A DNA stretch of 5,394 nucleotides from an uncultured Candidatus Saccharibacteria bacterium (GCA_938036625.1 CALHQH010000036.1:1-5394); one strand, 5' to 3'. Shown: positions 1 to 4,086, counted from the stretch's first letter. A program made the numbers and translations. Notes: generated from the sequence alone by a model not told the origin.

Positions 1-132
1 ACGGTGAGCTTCTTCGCCGCTCGTCACACGGTGCAGCCTGGGAGCGATATACCACTACCCCGCAATGACCCCTATGGCCTCGTCAATCTCATTCTGGCCC
101 AGCCGGAGCCTGGTCAGGTGTACCTGGCGTGA
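1..132 (+). CDS. C-terminal end of an unrecognised protein (5' partial)
   Basis: Frame 1 is open from the left edge to a TGA at 130-132 and gives 43 residues, including FFAARHTVQPGSD and NDPYGLVNLILAQPEPGQ. The composition is more protein-like here than in the other two forward frames over the same bases, which is why I prefer it. I recognise no domain, membrane segment or motif. The reading frame that looks coding shifts to frame 2 just after this stop, so the TGA may be a true gene end, or a frameshift may have split one gene that runs on to 355. No promoter lies between the two parts. The identity is unknown, and confidence that this is coding is moderate. Confidence 0.4.
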   Translation, partial: TVSFFAARHTVQPGSDIPLPRNDPYGLVNLILAQPEPGQVYLA

Positions 133-163
133 GCATACTCAGCAGTACCAGAGCTTCGTGAGT

Positions 164-355
164 ATGGCGACGACAGGGGTCAAGAGTATTGTGATTCGCG
201 ATCGGAGTACAGACTGGACGGCGGAAGAAGTGGCTGATGCAATCGAGCATATGCGGCAGATCATTCCCCAGAGTGGCCGCTACATCCCGCTCTACCAACA
301 GTCGACGAGTGAGATCCTCCTCACGCCTGAGCAGTTTGATGCTGCCCGGAGGTAG
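164..355 (+). CDS. Small unrecognised protein, or frameshifted 3' part of the preceding gene
   Basis: From ATG 164 the frame encodes 63 residues and ends with TAG at 353-355. The protein is soluble and mixed charged, with VKSIVIRDRSTDWTAEE near the start and TSEILLTPEQFDAARR at the end, and has no membrane helix or known motif. The start is uncertain. ATG 164 and GTG 158 both lack a Shine-Dalgarno. The same frame stays open upstream to a stop at 5-7, with another ATG at 65, but residues coded before about 131 look like an out-of-frame shadow. Dropping one base near 130 would join frame 1 to this frame as QVYLA-EHTQQYQSF, which reads naturally. This could therefore be the C-terminus of the preceding protein. 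No function is assigned. The promoter of the next unit lies inside its last codons. Confidence 0.4.
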   Translation: MATTGVKSIVIRDRSTDWTAEEVADAIEHMRQIIPQSGRYIPLYQQSTSEILLTPEQFDAARR

Positions 356-364
356 GTGTATACT
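336..364 (+). promoter_or_regulatory. Sigma-70-type promoter for the small membrane protein unit
   Basis: A -35 box TTGATG (336-341) and a -10 box TATACT (359-364) are separated by 17 bases. Each box is close to consensus and the spacing is ideal. Transcription would begin near 371, giving a leader of about 30 bases before the Shine-Dalgarno at 390-396. The promoter is embedded in the end of the upstream reading frame, so the 403-616 unit can be transcribed independently. An overlapping TATAAA at 364-369 is an alternative -10. Confidence 0.55.
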
Positions 365-402
365 ATAAAGAAGAGAACCAATATGCAGTAAGGAGGTTGC
401 CC

Positions 403-465
403 ATGACAGCACAGATTATGCATTTTTATGAAAGGGAGCGCTATGCTGACATTCTTTGCCTGTAG
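403..465 (+). CDS. 20-codon leader ORF overlapping the next gene
   Basis: ATG 403 sits six bases after a near-perfect Shine-Dalgarno (AAGGAGG, 390-396), much better than that of the next start. The ORF encodes MTAQIMHFYE followed by RERYADILCL and ends at TAG 463-465, 23 bases inside the downstream membrane-protein frame. This arrangement suggests translational coupling: ribosomes loaded at the strong site stop just past ATG 443 and could reinitiate there. The peptide itself has no recognisable function. Alternatives are that the strong Shine-Dalgarno mainly loads ribosomes for the second ORF, or that a sequencing or real frameshift joins the two frames. The strength of the ribosome site and the promoter upstream are direct evidence; the coupling is inference. 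Confidence 0.4.
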   Translation: MTAQIMHFYERERYADILCL

Positions 466-616
466 CGACAAAATACTCGGCTGGCTCGACTGCCAGTGGC
501 AGCCAGGGAGTTCACTGTGGGCACTCGCCGGGCTGGTAGGATTGATGGTGCTTGGCGCGATTATTGCGGTGGCAGTAGTAGTGCATGCCCGCCGGCGGAG
601 CAGCGCGCAGCAATAA
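443..616 (+). CDS. Small single-pass membrane protein, 57 aa, unknown function
   Basis: I chose ATG 443 because GGGAG (434-438) lies just upstream; the in-frame ATG 428 has no ribosome site and would add five residues. The protein has a short N-terminal part with two cysteines (C7, C17) and a Trp-rich stretch (W14, W19, W26). One strongly hydrophobic helix spans about residues 25-47 (LAGLVGLMVLGAIIAVAVVV), followed by the basic tail HARRRSSAQQ. By the positive-inside rule the tail is cytoplasmic, so the topology would be N-out, C-in, and the two cysteines could form an extracytoplasmic disulfide. I recognise no family. It overlaps the 20-codon ORF before it and shares its promoter. No good terminator follows, although a weak hairpin lies at 668-684. 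Confidence 0.55.
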   Translation: MLTFFACSDKILGWLDCQWQPGSSLWALAGLVGLMVLGAIIAVAVVVHARRRSSAQQ

Positions 617-667
617 TCCTGCAGCAGTACCTATATAGCACCGTCTAACTTGGTCGGTATTGGTCGC

Positions 668-684
668 AAGCTTCGGTATAGCTT
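668..684 (+). other. Weak hairpin in the 617-862 gene-free stretch
   Basis: AAGCT (668-672) pairs with AGCTT (680-684) around a seven-base loop and is followed by CTTGT. It could be a weak end signal for the small membrane-protein transcript, but the stem is short and the T-tract poor. Just upstream, TTGGTCG occurs twice (650-656 and 660-666), and TCGGTAT also occurs twice (654-660 and 673-679). Apart from the rplF promoter I see nothing else in 617-862. Confidence 0.2.
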
Positions 685-716
685 CTTGTCCGGACTACCA
701 CTGGAGTCTTCCGCTC

Positions 717-746
717 TTGCGCTCTCTCCACTATCTGTGGTACAAT
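717..746 (+). promoter_or_regulatory. Extended -10 promoter for the rplF-rplR-rpsE-rplO operon
   Basis: A -10 box TACAAT (741-746) is preceded by TGG, giving the extended -10 form TGnTACAAT. A weaker -35, TTGCGC, lies at 717-722 with an 18-base spacer. Transcription would start near 753 and give a leader of about 110 bases before rplF. That leader contains three copies of TTTGCG (762-767, 782-787, 835-840) and a GC-rich patch around GGCCGGC, but I could not fold it into a recognised ribosomal-protein leader. The promoter explains how this split-off part of the spc operon is expressed without the usual upstream genes. Confidence 0.55.
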
Positions 747-862
747 TAGCAAGATATTAACTTTGCGAGTGAAACGGGAGTTTTGCGTTCTGGTTGTTCA
801 TTGTGGAGAGCGGCCGGCAGCACGAGACAAACATTTTGCGCGCGACTAACGAAAGGTAAGCA

Positions 863-1405
863 ATGAGTCTGAGTCGAATCGGAAAACTGCCGGTGGCGAT
901 TCCATCGGGTGTGACAATCACGGTTGACTCTGGTGATGTGGTCGTCAAGGGCCCCAAAGGTGAGCTCTCGCAGTTCATTACGCCAGCGGTCGAGGTGAAG
1001 GTCGAGGACGGACAGGTGACGGTTCATCCAAAGGATGAGTCTAAGGCTGCTCGGGCCCAGCATGGGCTGATGCGCGCCCTCATCAACAACATGGTGATTG
1101 GCGTGACCCAGGGGTACGAGAAGCGCCTCGAGGTCAAAGGTGTGGGCTTTCGGGTTTCGTCGAGCAACAACGAGCTGACGATGAGCCTGGGCTTTAGCCA
1201 CGAAGTCCACTACAAAGCCCCAGAGGGGGTTAATGTAACGAACGAGCGGATGGTGATCGTCGTGACAGGCATCGACAAGCAAAAGGTCGGCCAAGTCGCC
1301 GCCGAGATCCGCGCTCTCAAGAAGCCAGAGCCATACAAGGGCAAGGGCATTATGTACGTTGGTGAGCAAATTTTGCGCAAAGCAGGGAAGGCAGGTAAGA
1401 AATAA
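863..1405 (+). CDS. rplF: 50S ribosomal protein L6
   Basis: This 180-aa protein is the usual length for L6, the large-subunit protein that binds 23S rRNA near the sarcin-ricin loop and supports factor binding. The N-terminus SRIGKLPVAIPSGV, the middle LEVKGVGFRV and the C-terminal signature PEPYKGKGIMY are all characteristic, and the tail ends basic (RKAGKAGKK). ATG 863 follows GAAAGG (851-856) with good spacing and is the only start that preserves the conserved N-terminus. It is the first gene of a four-gene operon with its own extended -10 promoter. S8, its usual upstream neighbour, is absent; the sequence before it holds unrelated small ORFs. The stop TAA shares its last base with the ATG of rplR, so the two are probably translationally coupled. 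Confidence 0.97.
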   Translation: MSLSRIGKLPVAIPSGVTITVDSGDVVVKGPKGELSQFITPAVEVKVEDGQVTVHPKDESKAARAQHGLMRALINNMVIGVTQGYEKRLEVKGVGFRVSSSNNELTMSLGFSHEVHYKAPEGVNVTNERMVIVVTGIDKQKVGQVAAEIRALKKPEPYKGKGIMYVGEQILRKAGKAGKK

Positions 1406-1761
1406 TGGCACACGCATTAGCAAAAAAACTCCTGAATCGTGACCTGCGCAAGCGCCGCGTTCGGGCTCGCGTGCACGGCACGGCTCAGCGCCCTCGCTTG
1501 AGTGTGACGATTAGCAACCTGCACGTGAGTGCGCAGCTTATTGATGATGACGCTCACGCAACACTGGCTGCAGCCACCACTGTTGGTACCAAAGCAACCG
1601 GCACCATGACAGAGAAGGCCGCCAAGGTGGGCACAGATATCGCCAAGAAGGCCAAGAAAGCAAAGATAAGTGCAGTCGTCTTCGACCGCAATGGTCGCCA
1701 GTATGCTGGCCGCTTGAGCGCACTCGCAGATGCTGCCCGCAAGGAAGGATTGGAGTTTTAG
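1405..1761 (+). CDS. rplR: 50S ribosomal protein L18
   Basis: At 118 aa this matches the family length. L18 binds 5S rRNA and anchors it in the central protuberance of the large subunit. The basic N-terminus with RDLRKRRVRARVHGT, the strand RPRLSVTISNLHVSAQLIDDD and the C-terminal FDRNGRQYAGRLSALADAAR are classic L18. A small oddity is YAGRL where most bacteria have YHGRV. The middle holds a lysine/alanine-rich helix (about residues 70-88, DIAKKAKKAKIS). The start overlaps the stop of rplF by one base and lacks a strong Shine-Dalgarno of its own, so coupled translation is likely. Its 3' end supplies the ribosome site for rpsE one base downstream. Confidence 0.96.
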   Translation: MAHALAKKLLNRDLRKRRVRARVHGTAQRPRLSVTISNLHVSAQLIDDDAHATLAAATTVGTKATGTMTEKAAKVGTDIAKKAKKAKISAVVFDRNGRQYAGRLSALADAARKEGLEF

Positions 1762-1762
1762 T

Positions 1763-2350
1763 ATGGCAGACAGACCTGCAAATACTACACCTCGTCCAAA
1801 TGACCGGCGCAACCAGCGTGGTCGGGGCCGAGGTGGTCGCCGCGATGACCGGCGCAACCAGCGTGATGACACGCCAAAGGAATTTGAAGAAGTTGTTGTC
1901 AACATCGACCGCGTGGCGCGCGTCGTTAAGGGTGGCCGCCGCTTCCGCTTTAAGGCGCTGGTGGTGGTGGGCAACCGCAAGAACAAGGTTGGTGTTGGTG
2001 TGGCGAAGGGTGCCGATGTGCAGACTGCCATTGCCAAGGCAACCTCGGTCGCCAAGAAGCACCTCGTTGTTATTCCAGTGGTAAATGAGACCATTCCGCA
2101 CGAGATGGAAGTCAAGCTCAGTGGTGCGCGCGTGCTTATTAAGCCAGCTGCGCCTGGTACAGGTATCATTGCTGGTGGTGTGGTACGCGCCGTTATTGGT
2201 GTGACGGGCATCCGCAACCTGCTCTCGAAGAGCCTGGGCAGCACCAACAAGGTAAATATCGCCTATGCTACGGTGGAAGCTCTGCGCAGCATGGTGCCGC
2301 GTGAGCAGTGGGTTGGTGCCAAGAAGCAACCTGCAAAGGAGGGCAAGTAG
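1763..2350 (+). CDS. rpsE: 30S ribosomal protein S5 with Arg-rich N-terminal extension
   Basis: S5 is a small-subunit protein involved in decoding accuracy and mRNA entry. I start it at ATG 1763, one base after the rplR stop and seven bases after GGAG (1752-1755). An in-frame ATG at 1730 would overlap rplR and add 11 unconserved residues. The product is 195 aa, longer than the roughly 166 aa of E. coli S5. The excess is a Pro/Arg/Gly-rich extension of about 35-40 residues built from a duplicated DRRNQR unit. The S5 domain begins near EEVVVNIDRVARVVKGG. The family signature GGRRFRFKALVVVGNRKNKV is followed by GVGVAKGADVQTAI, and the C-terminal domain contains GTGIIAGGVVRAVIGVTGI. The extension is probably an rRNA-binding tail. 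rplO follows directly, with no rpmD (L30) in between. Confidence 0.97.
   Translation: MADRPANTTPRPNDRRNQRGRGRGGRRDDRRNQRDDTPKEFEEVVVNIDRVARVVKGGRRFRFKALVVVGNRKNKVGVGVAKGADVQTAIAKATSVAKKHLVVIPVVNETIPHEMEVKLSGARVLIKPAAPGTGIIAGGVVRAVIGVTGIRNLLSKSLGSTNKVNIAYATVEALRSMVPREQWVGAKKQPAKEGK
1800..1865 (+). repeat. 21-bp direct repeat inside the rpsE N-terminal extension
   Basis: The same 21 bases (beginning ATGACCGGCGCAACC) occur exactly at 1800-1820 and 1845-1865. The period is 45 bases, or 15 codons, so the reading frame is kept and both copies encode the DRRNQR unit. Identity at synonymous positions suggests a recent in-frame tandem duplication that lengthened the basic tail of S5. Confidence 0.85.
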
Positions 2351-2830
2351 ATGAAATACAACGAACTCCATATCGCAGCCAACAAAGATCGCAAGCGCGT
2401 TGGCCGTGGCATTGCTGCTGGTGGTGGCAAGACCGCCGGCCGTGGTACCAAGGGGCAAAACGCCCGTACTGGTAAGAAGCTGCGCCCAATGTTCCAAGGT
2501 GGGCAGAACGGTATTGCCACAGCAGTGCCAAAGGCACGTGGCTTTAAGAGCTTGCGCACCCCTGCTCAGGTGGTGTATAGCGATCATCTCAACAGCCTGT
2601 CGGGCACTGTTGATAACTTTGCGCTGTACGAGGCTGGGCTGATTGAGACGCCATTCCACAGCGTGAAGGTGATCACCCGTGGTGAACTGACTACCAAGCT
2701 TGTGCTCCAGACGCAAGGTGCGTCGAAGAGTGTAGTAGCTGCGCTTGAGGCAGCTGGTGGCTCTTTCGAAAAGACCGCCACACCGCGCCAAACCTCACGC
2801 AAACAAGCCGAGGCAGAGGACGCAGCATAA
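2351..2830 (+). CDS. rplO: 50S ribosomal protein L15
   Basis: L15 is a late-assembly large-subunit protein that contacts 23S rRNA. The 159-aa product has the diagnostic glycine/arginine-rich N-terminal arm RKRVGRGIAAGGGKTAGRG followed by TKGQNART, then GGQNG, and the globular domain with NLSGTVD-like and VKVITRGELTTKLVLQ segments and SVVAALEAAGGSFE near the end. A charged, alanine-rich tail (RKQAEAEDAA) closes it. ATG 2351 directly abuts the rpsE stop and has a strong Shine-Dalgarno, AAAGGAGGG (2335-2343), eight bases upstream. It is the last gene of the operon. The usual next gene, secY, is absent, and a strong hairpin follows 22 bases after the stop. The absence of L30 before it is the known CPR pattern. 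Confidence 0.96.
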   Translation: MKYNELHIAANKDRKRVGRGIAAGGGKTAGRGTKGQNARTGKKLRPMFQGGQNGIATAVPKARGFKSLRTPAQVVYSDHLNSLSGTVDNFALYEAGLIETPFHSVKVITRGELTTKLVLQTQGASKSVVAALEAAGGSFEKTATPRQTSRKQAEAEDAA

Positions 2831-2852
2831 GAAGCATTTTGCCGACACAACG

Positions 2853-2884
2853 ACAAAGCACCTCTCGTCCAAGAGGTGCTTTGT
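2853..2884 (+). terminator. Strong hairpin ending the ribosomal operon
   Basis: A perfect 13-bp stem (ACAAAGCACCTCT at 2853-2865 with AGAGGTGCTTTGT at 2872-2884) closes a six-base loop. The right arm includes TTT, but no long T-run follows (TCCTGA), so termination may rely on stem strength. It lies right after rplO and faces the minus-strand terminator at 2948-2980. Confidence 0.75.
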
Positions 2885-2900
2885 TCCTGAGGAGACGCTT

Positions 2901-2940
2901 CGTATAGACGCGCGCTCAAAAATTTATCTATACGCTATAG
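2901..2940. repeat. Inverted repeats between two converging terminators
   Basis: CGTATAGA (2901-2908) is the inverse of TCTATACG (2927-2934), with 18 bases between. The right arm overlaps a second small palindrome, CTATA-CGC-TATAG (2928-2940). The two pairings exclude each other. The stretch lies between the ends of the plus-strand ribosomal operon and the minus-strand peptide transcript. I know of no matching element. Confidence 0.4.
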
Positions 2941-2947
2941 GATTTGC

Positions 2948-2980
2948 CAAAAAAATAAACTACACGCTCTCGGTGTAGCT
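2948..2980 (-). terminator. Intrinsic terminator of the small-peptide transcript
   Basis: Read on the minus strand, CTACAC (2978-2973), a seven-base loop and GTGTAG (2965-2960) are followed at once by TTTATTTTTTT (2959-2949). The stem can be extended by a G-U and an A-U pair. The second arm contains the TAG stop of the 34-aa ORF. This is a textbook rho-independent terminator and is strong evidence that a minus-strand RNA really ends here. Confidence 0.75.
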
Positions 2981-3064
2981 AATCGTAGCCAGGCAAGAAA
3001 CATCGTGACGCATGTGCCAGCATTGTACTGGATTAGCGCAACACCAATGATTATACTTGCCCAT
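2960..3064 (-). CDS. 34-aa Cys/His/Trp-rich peptide, unknown function
   Basis: A minus-strand ATG at 3064 is preceded by AAGGAG with a six-base spacer and opens a 34-codon ORF ending in TAG at 2962-2960. The peptide begins MGKYNHWCCANPVQCWHMRH and ends in TISYTESV. It has four cysteines (8, 9, 15, 24), three histidines (6, 17, 20) and two tryptophans (7, 16). That clustering could bind a metal or form disulfides, but it fits no family I know. There is no signal peptide or membrane segment. It is the last ORF of a short transcript that begins with the Trp-rich peptide at 3210-3278, and the terminator stem overlaps its stop codon. A weak internal promoter (TATAAC at 3098-3093) could also serve it. 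Ribosome site and terminator are seen directly; that the peptide is made is inference. Confidence 0.45.
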   Translation of the reverse strand: MGKYNHWCCANPVQCWHMRHDVSCLATISYTESV

Positions 3065-3147
3065 CCTTGTCTCCTTGTGTTATGTGGTTTTTGTTATAGC
3101 TATAATAGAGCTATTACAAAGTTGTATTAAACGAGCGGTAGCCTAGT

Positions 3148-3189
3148 GCCATTTATTAGCAAGGGTAAAATGGCCACAAGCCCTTGCCA
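3148..3189 (-). other. Predicted H-type RNA pseudoknot in the peptide transcript
   Basis: On the minus strand four segments interleave: GCAAGGG (3187-3181), GCCATTT (3174-3168), CCCTTGC (3165-3159) and AAATGGC (3154-3148). Segment 1 pairs perfectly with 3 (7 bp, extendable to 9 with one G-U), and 2 pairs perfectly with 4 (7 bp). The connecting loops are 6, 2 and 4 bases, which is geometrically possible for an H-type pseudoknot; otherwise the two stems are mutually exclusive switches. It begins about 20 bases after the stop of the Trp-rich ORF and overlaps the possible 16-aa ORF. No energy calculation was possible. Confidence 0.4.
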
Positions 3190-3206
3190 CATAAAAGGTA
3201 CTTCAT
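3156..3206 (-). CDS. Possible 16-aa ORF between the two peptides
   Basis: An ATG at 3206, one codon after the stop of the Trp-rich ORF and in the same frame, opens the 16-residue ORF MKYLLCGKGLWPFYPC, which ends in TAA at 3158-3156. Its only ribosome site would be the GGTGG that encodes the last tryptophans of the preceding ORF, so it would be read by reinitiation or stop-codon readthrough. The aromatic and cysteine content resembles the flanking peptides, but chance is a serious alternative for so short an ORF. It overlaps the predicted pseudoknot. Confidence 0.2.
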   Translation of the reverse strand: MKYLLCGKGLWPFYPC

Positions 3207-3209
3207 ATC

Positions 3210-3278
3210 TTACCACCAAGGCACCTTGGGTAGATCCCACCAGCCCCAGTCGTACTGAATTGGTTTTCCTGTTGGCAT
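3210..3278 (-). CDS. 22-aa tryptophan-rich peptide (leader or effector)
   Basis: The minus-strand ATG at 3278 follows AAAGGAGG (3295-3288) with a nine-base spacer, one of the best ribosome sites in the window. The ORF is 22 codons: MPTGKPIQYD, then WGWWDLPKVPWW, then TAA at 3212-3210. Five of 22 residues are tryptophan, in two clusters (11, 13-14 and 21-22). It is the first ORF of a transcript with its own extended -10 promoter, starting only some 20 bases before the ATG. Such tryptophan density is typical of attenuator leader peptides, but no Trp gene follows. The same transcript continues through a predicted pseudoknot to a 34-aa ORF and a terminator. Alternatives are a secreted or membrane-active Trp-rich peptide, or a structured RNA with a chance ORF. 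No homologue is known to me. Confidence 0.5.
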   Translation of the reverse strand: MPTGKPIQYDWGWWDLPKVPWW

Positions 3279-3303
3279 AGCGTATTTCCTCCTTTCTAAT
3301 CCT

Positions 3304-3332
3304 AGTGTAGCAATAATTTGCTTGCACTGCAA
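3304..3332 (-). promoter_or_regulatory. Extended -10 promoter of the small-peptide transcript
   Basis: On the minus strand, TTGCAG (3332-3327) is followed after exactly 17 bases by TACACT (3309-3304), and TGC lies directly before the -10, giving TGnTACACT. Transcription would begin near 3297, leaving only a handful of bases before the AAAGGAGG ribosome site at 3295-3288. Because a terminator for the upstream gene lies at 3358-3385, this promoter defines an independent unit. Confidence 0.6.
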
Positions 3333-3357
3333 ATTTCGTACAATAAACAGAGGTCGC

Positions 3358-3385
3358 AAAAAGAACCAGCACTATGCTGGCTCTT
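3358..3385 (-). terminator. Rho-independent terminator of the DUF5684-like gene
   Basis: On the minus strand AAGAGCCAGCA (3385-3375) pairs with TGCTGGTTCTT (3371-3361) around a three-base loop, with one G-U pair, and the run TTTTT ends at 3358. It lies about 20 bases after the stop of the membrane-protein gene at 3406. The plus-strand version has an A-C mismatch, which supports the minus direction. Confidence 0.85.
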
Positions 3386-3405
3386 TTGTTTGAGATGCTA
3401 GATTT

Positions 3406-3876
3406 TTAGGCTTGCGGTGGCTGCTGTGGTAGATAGTACGGCGCAGGCTGAGGTGCAACCGGCCCAAGATACTGGCTAGAGCCAAAGCCGAGCATTGGGT
3501 ACATAATGACCGGGAAGAATAGCATCAGCACACCAAAGCCGGTTGATTTGCCAAAGGACTTCGCAAGCTCGAGCGTCGACACAACAGCGACGTACAAGTT
3601 GACGAAAGGTACGAACAACAGCAATACCCACCACTCAGGCCGACCGATGATCTGCATGAGCACAACGGTATTGTAGATAGGGATAAGGGCAGCCCAGCCT
3701 GGCTTGCCAGCCTTGGTAAATATTCGCCACAGCGAGGCAAGCACGACGGCCATCACAGCAAGGCTCAGGATGAGCATAATGATGACCATCACCCACATCA
3801 GTGGGTCGAGGGGGCTGCTGGCTGCTGTGGTATATGAGGGGGTTGAATAATAGCTTGAAGGATAATCGTAGTCCAT
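3406..3876 (-). CDS. DUF5684-like three-helix membrane protein
   Basis: This 156-aa protein has a Tyr/Ser-rich N-terminus (residues 1-22) and a first membrane helix at about 27-49 (MWVMVIIMLILSLAVMAVVL). Next comes the conserved block RIFTKAGKPGWAALIPIYN (51-69) and IGRPEWW (77-83). Two further helices follow at about 83-100 and 113-131, with LAKSFGKSTGF between them and PMLGFGSSQY (127-136) closing the domain. The tail is rich in Pro, Gln and Tyr (PQPAPYYLPQQPPQA). The KAGKPGWAALIPIYN-GRPxWW-FGK-LGFG pattern is that of DUF5684, a family of unknown function that in some bacteria is fused to signal peptidase-like domains. No catalytic residues are visible. ATG 3876 has only a weak ribosome site (TTAGAG). 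It has its own promoter (3905-3934) and terminator (3358-3385), so it is monocistronic. The family call is from memory of the motif. Confidence 0.75.
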   Translation of the reverse strand: MDYDYPSSYYSTPSYTTAASSPLDPLMWVMVIIMLILSLAVMAVVLASLWRIFTKAGKPGWAALIPIYNTVVLMQIIGRPEWWVLLLFVPFVNLYVAVVSTLELAKSFGKSTGFGVLMLFFPVIMYPMLGFGSSQYLGPVAPQPAPYYLPQQPPQA

Positions 3877-3904
3877 ACTACTCTAAAGTTAGTGAATAAA
3901 GCTT

Positions 3905-3934
3905 GTTATAGCAGACAGCGTGGGATGTCGTAAA
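3905..3934 (-). promoter_or_regulatory. Extended -10 promoter of the DUF5684-like gene
   Basis: On the minus strand a -10 TATAAC (3910-3905) is preceded by TGC, again TGn-type, with a -35 TTTACG (3934-3929) at an 18-base spacing. Transcription would start near 3899, some 20 bases before ATG 3876. Confidence 0.5.
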
Positions 3935-4086
3935 TTGCGAGGTAGAAGAAGTATAGAGAGGTGGCTTTCGCGATTATGATTTATTTATTGAGAAAATAGA
4001 TAATACGAAAACACAAAGTAGTAAGTAAGCGTATAGAAACAGAACATACTAAAAAGCTAATGCCAATATAACGGTAACTCTTTTGT

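Noticed and set aside
130..132. UGA read as glycine (the alternative code of some CPR lineages)
   Set aside because: The frame-1 sequence after this TGA is not protein-like and meets another TGA soon after; the confident genes contain no internal TGA.
89..412. 107-codon minus-strand frame opposite the first region
   Set aside because: There is no ribosome site or recognisable motif, and the plus-strand frames here have more protein-like composition and an embedded plus-strand promoter.
746..2791. Long minus-strand open frames across the ribosomal protein genes (up to 417 codons)
   Set aside because: They lie opposite confidently identified L6, L18, S5 and L15, have no ribosome sites, and arise from the GC-biased codon use of the real genes.
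2745..2978. 77-codon plus-strand frame running out of rplO
   Set aside because: It starts out of frame inside rplO, lacks a ribosome site and runs through the strong hairpin at 2853-2884.
3096..3114. Consensus TATAAT on the plus strand (3101-3106) inside an ATAGCT/AGCTAT inverted repeat
   Set aside because: There is no adequate -35 box and no plus-strand gene follows; it is probably AT-rich coincidence.
3127..3372. 81-codon minus-strand open frame over the peptide transcript
   Set aside because: It has no ribosome site, starts inside the terminator of the upstream gene and runs through the promoter of the peptide unit in a different frame.
2831..3405. Known structural RNA (tRNA, tmRNA, SRP RNA, RNase P RNA) or riboswitch
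   Set aside because: I found no T-loop GTTCRA sequence, tmRNA ends, SRP GGAAGCAGC core or familiar riboswitch core in this stretch.
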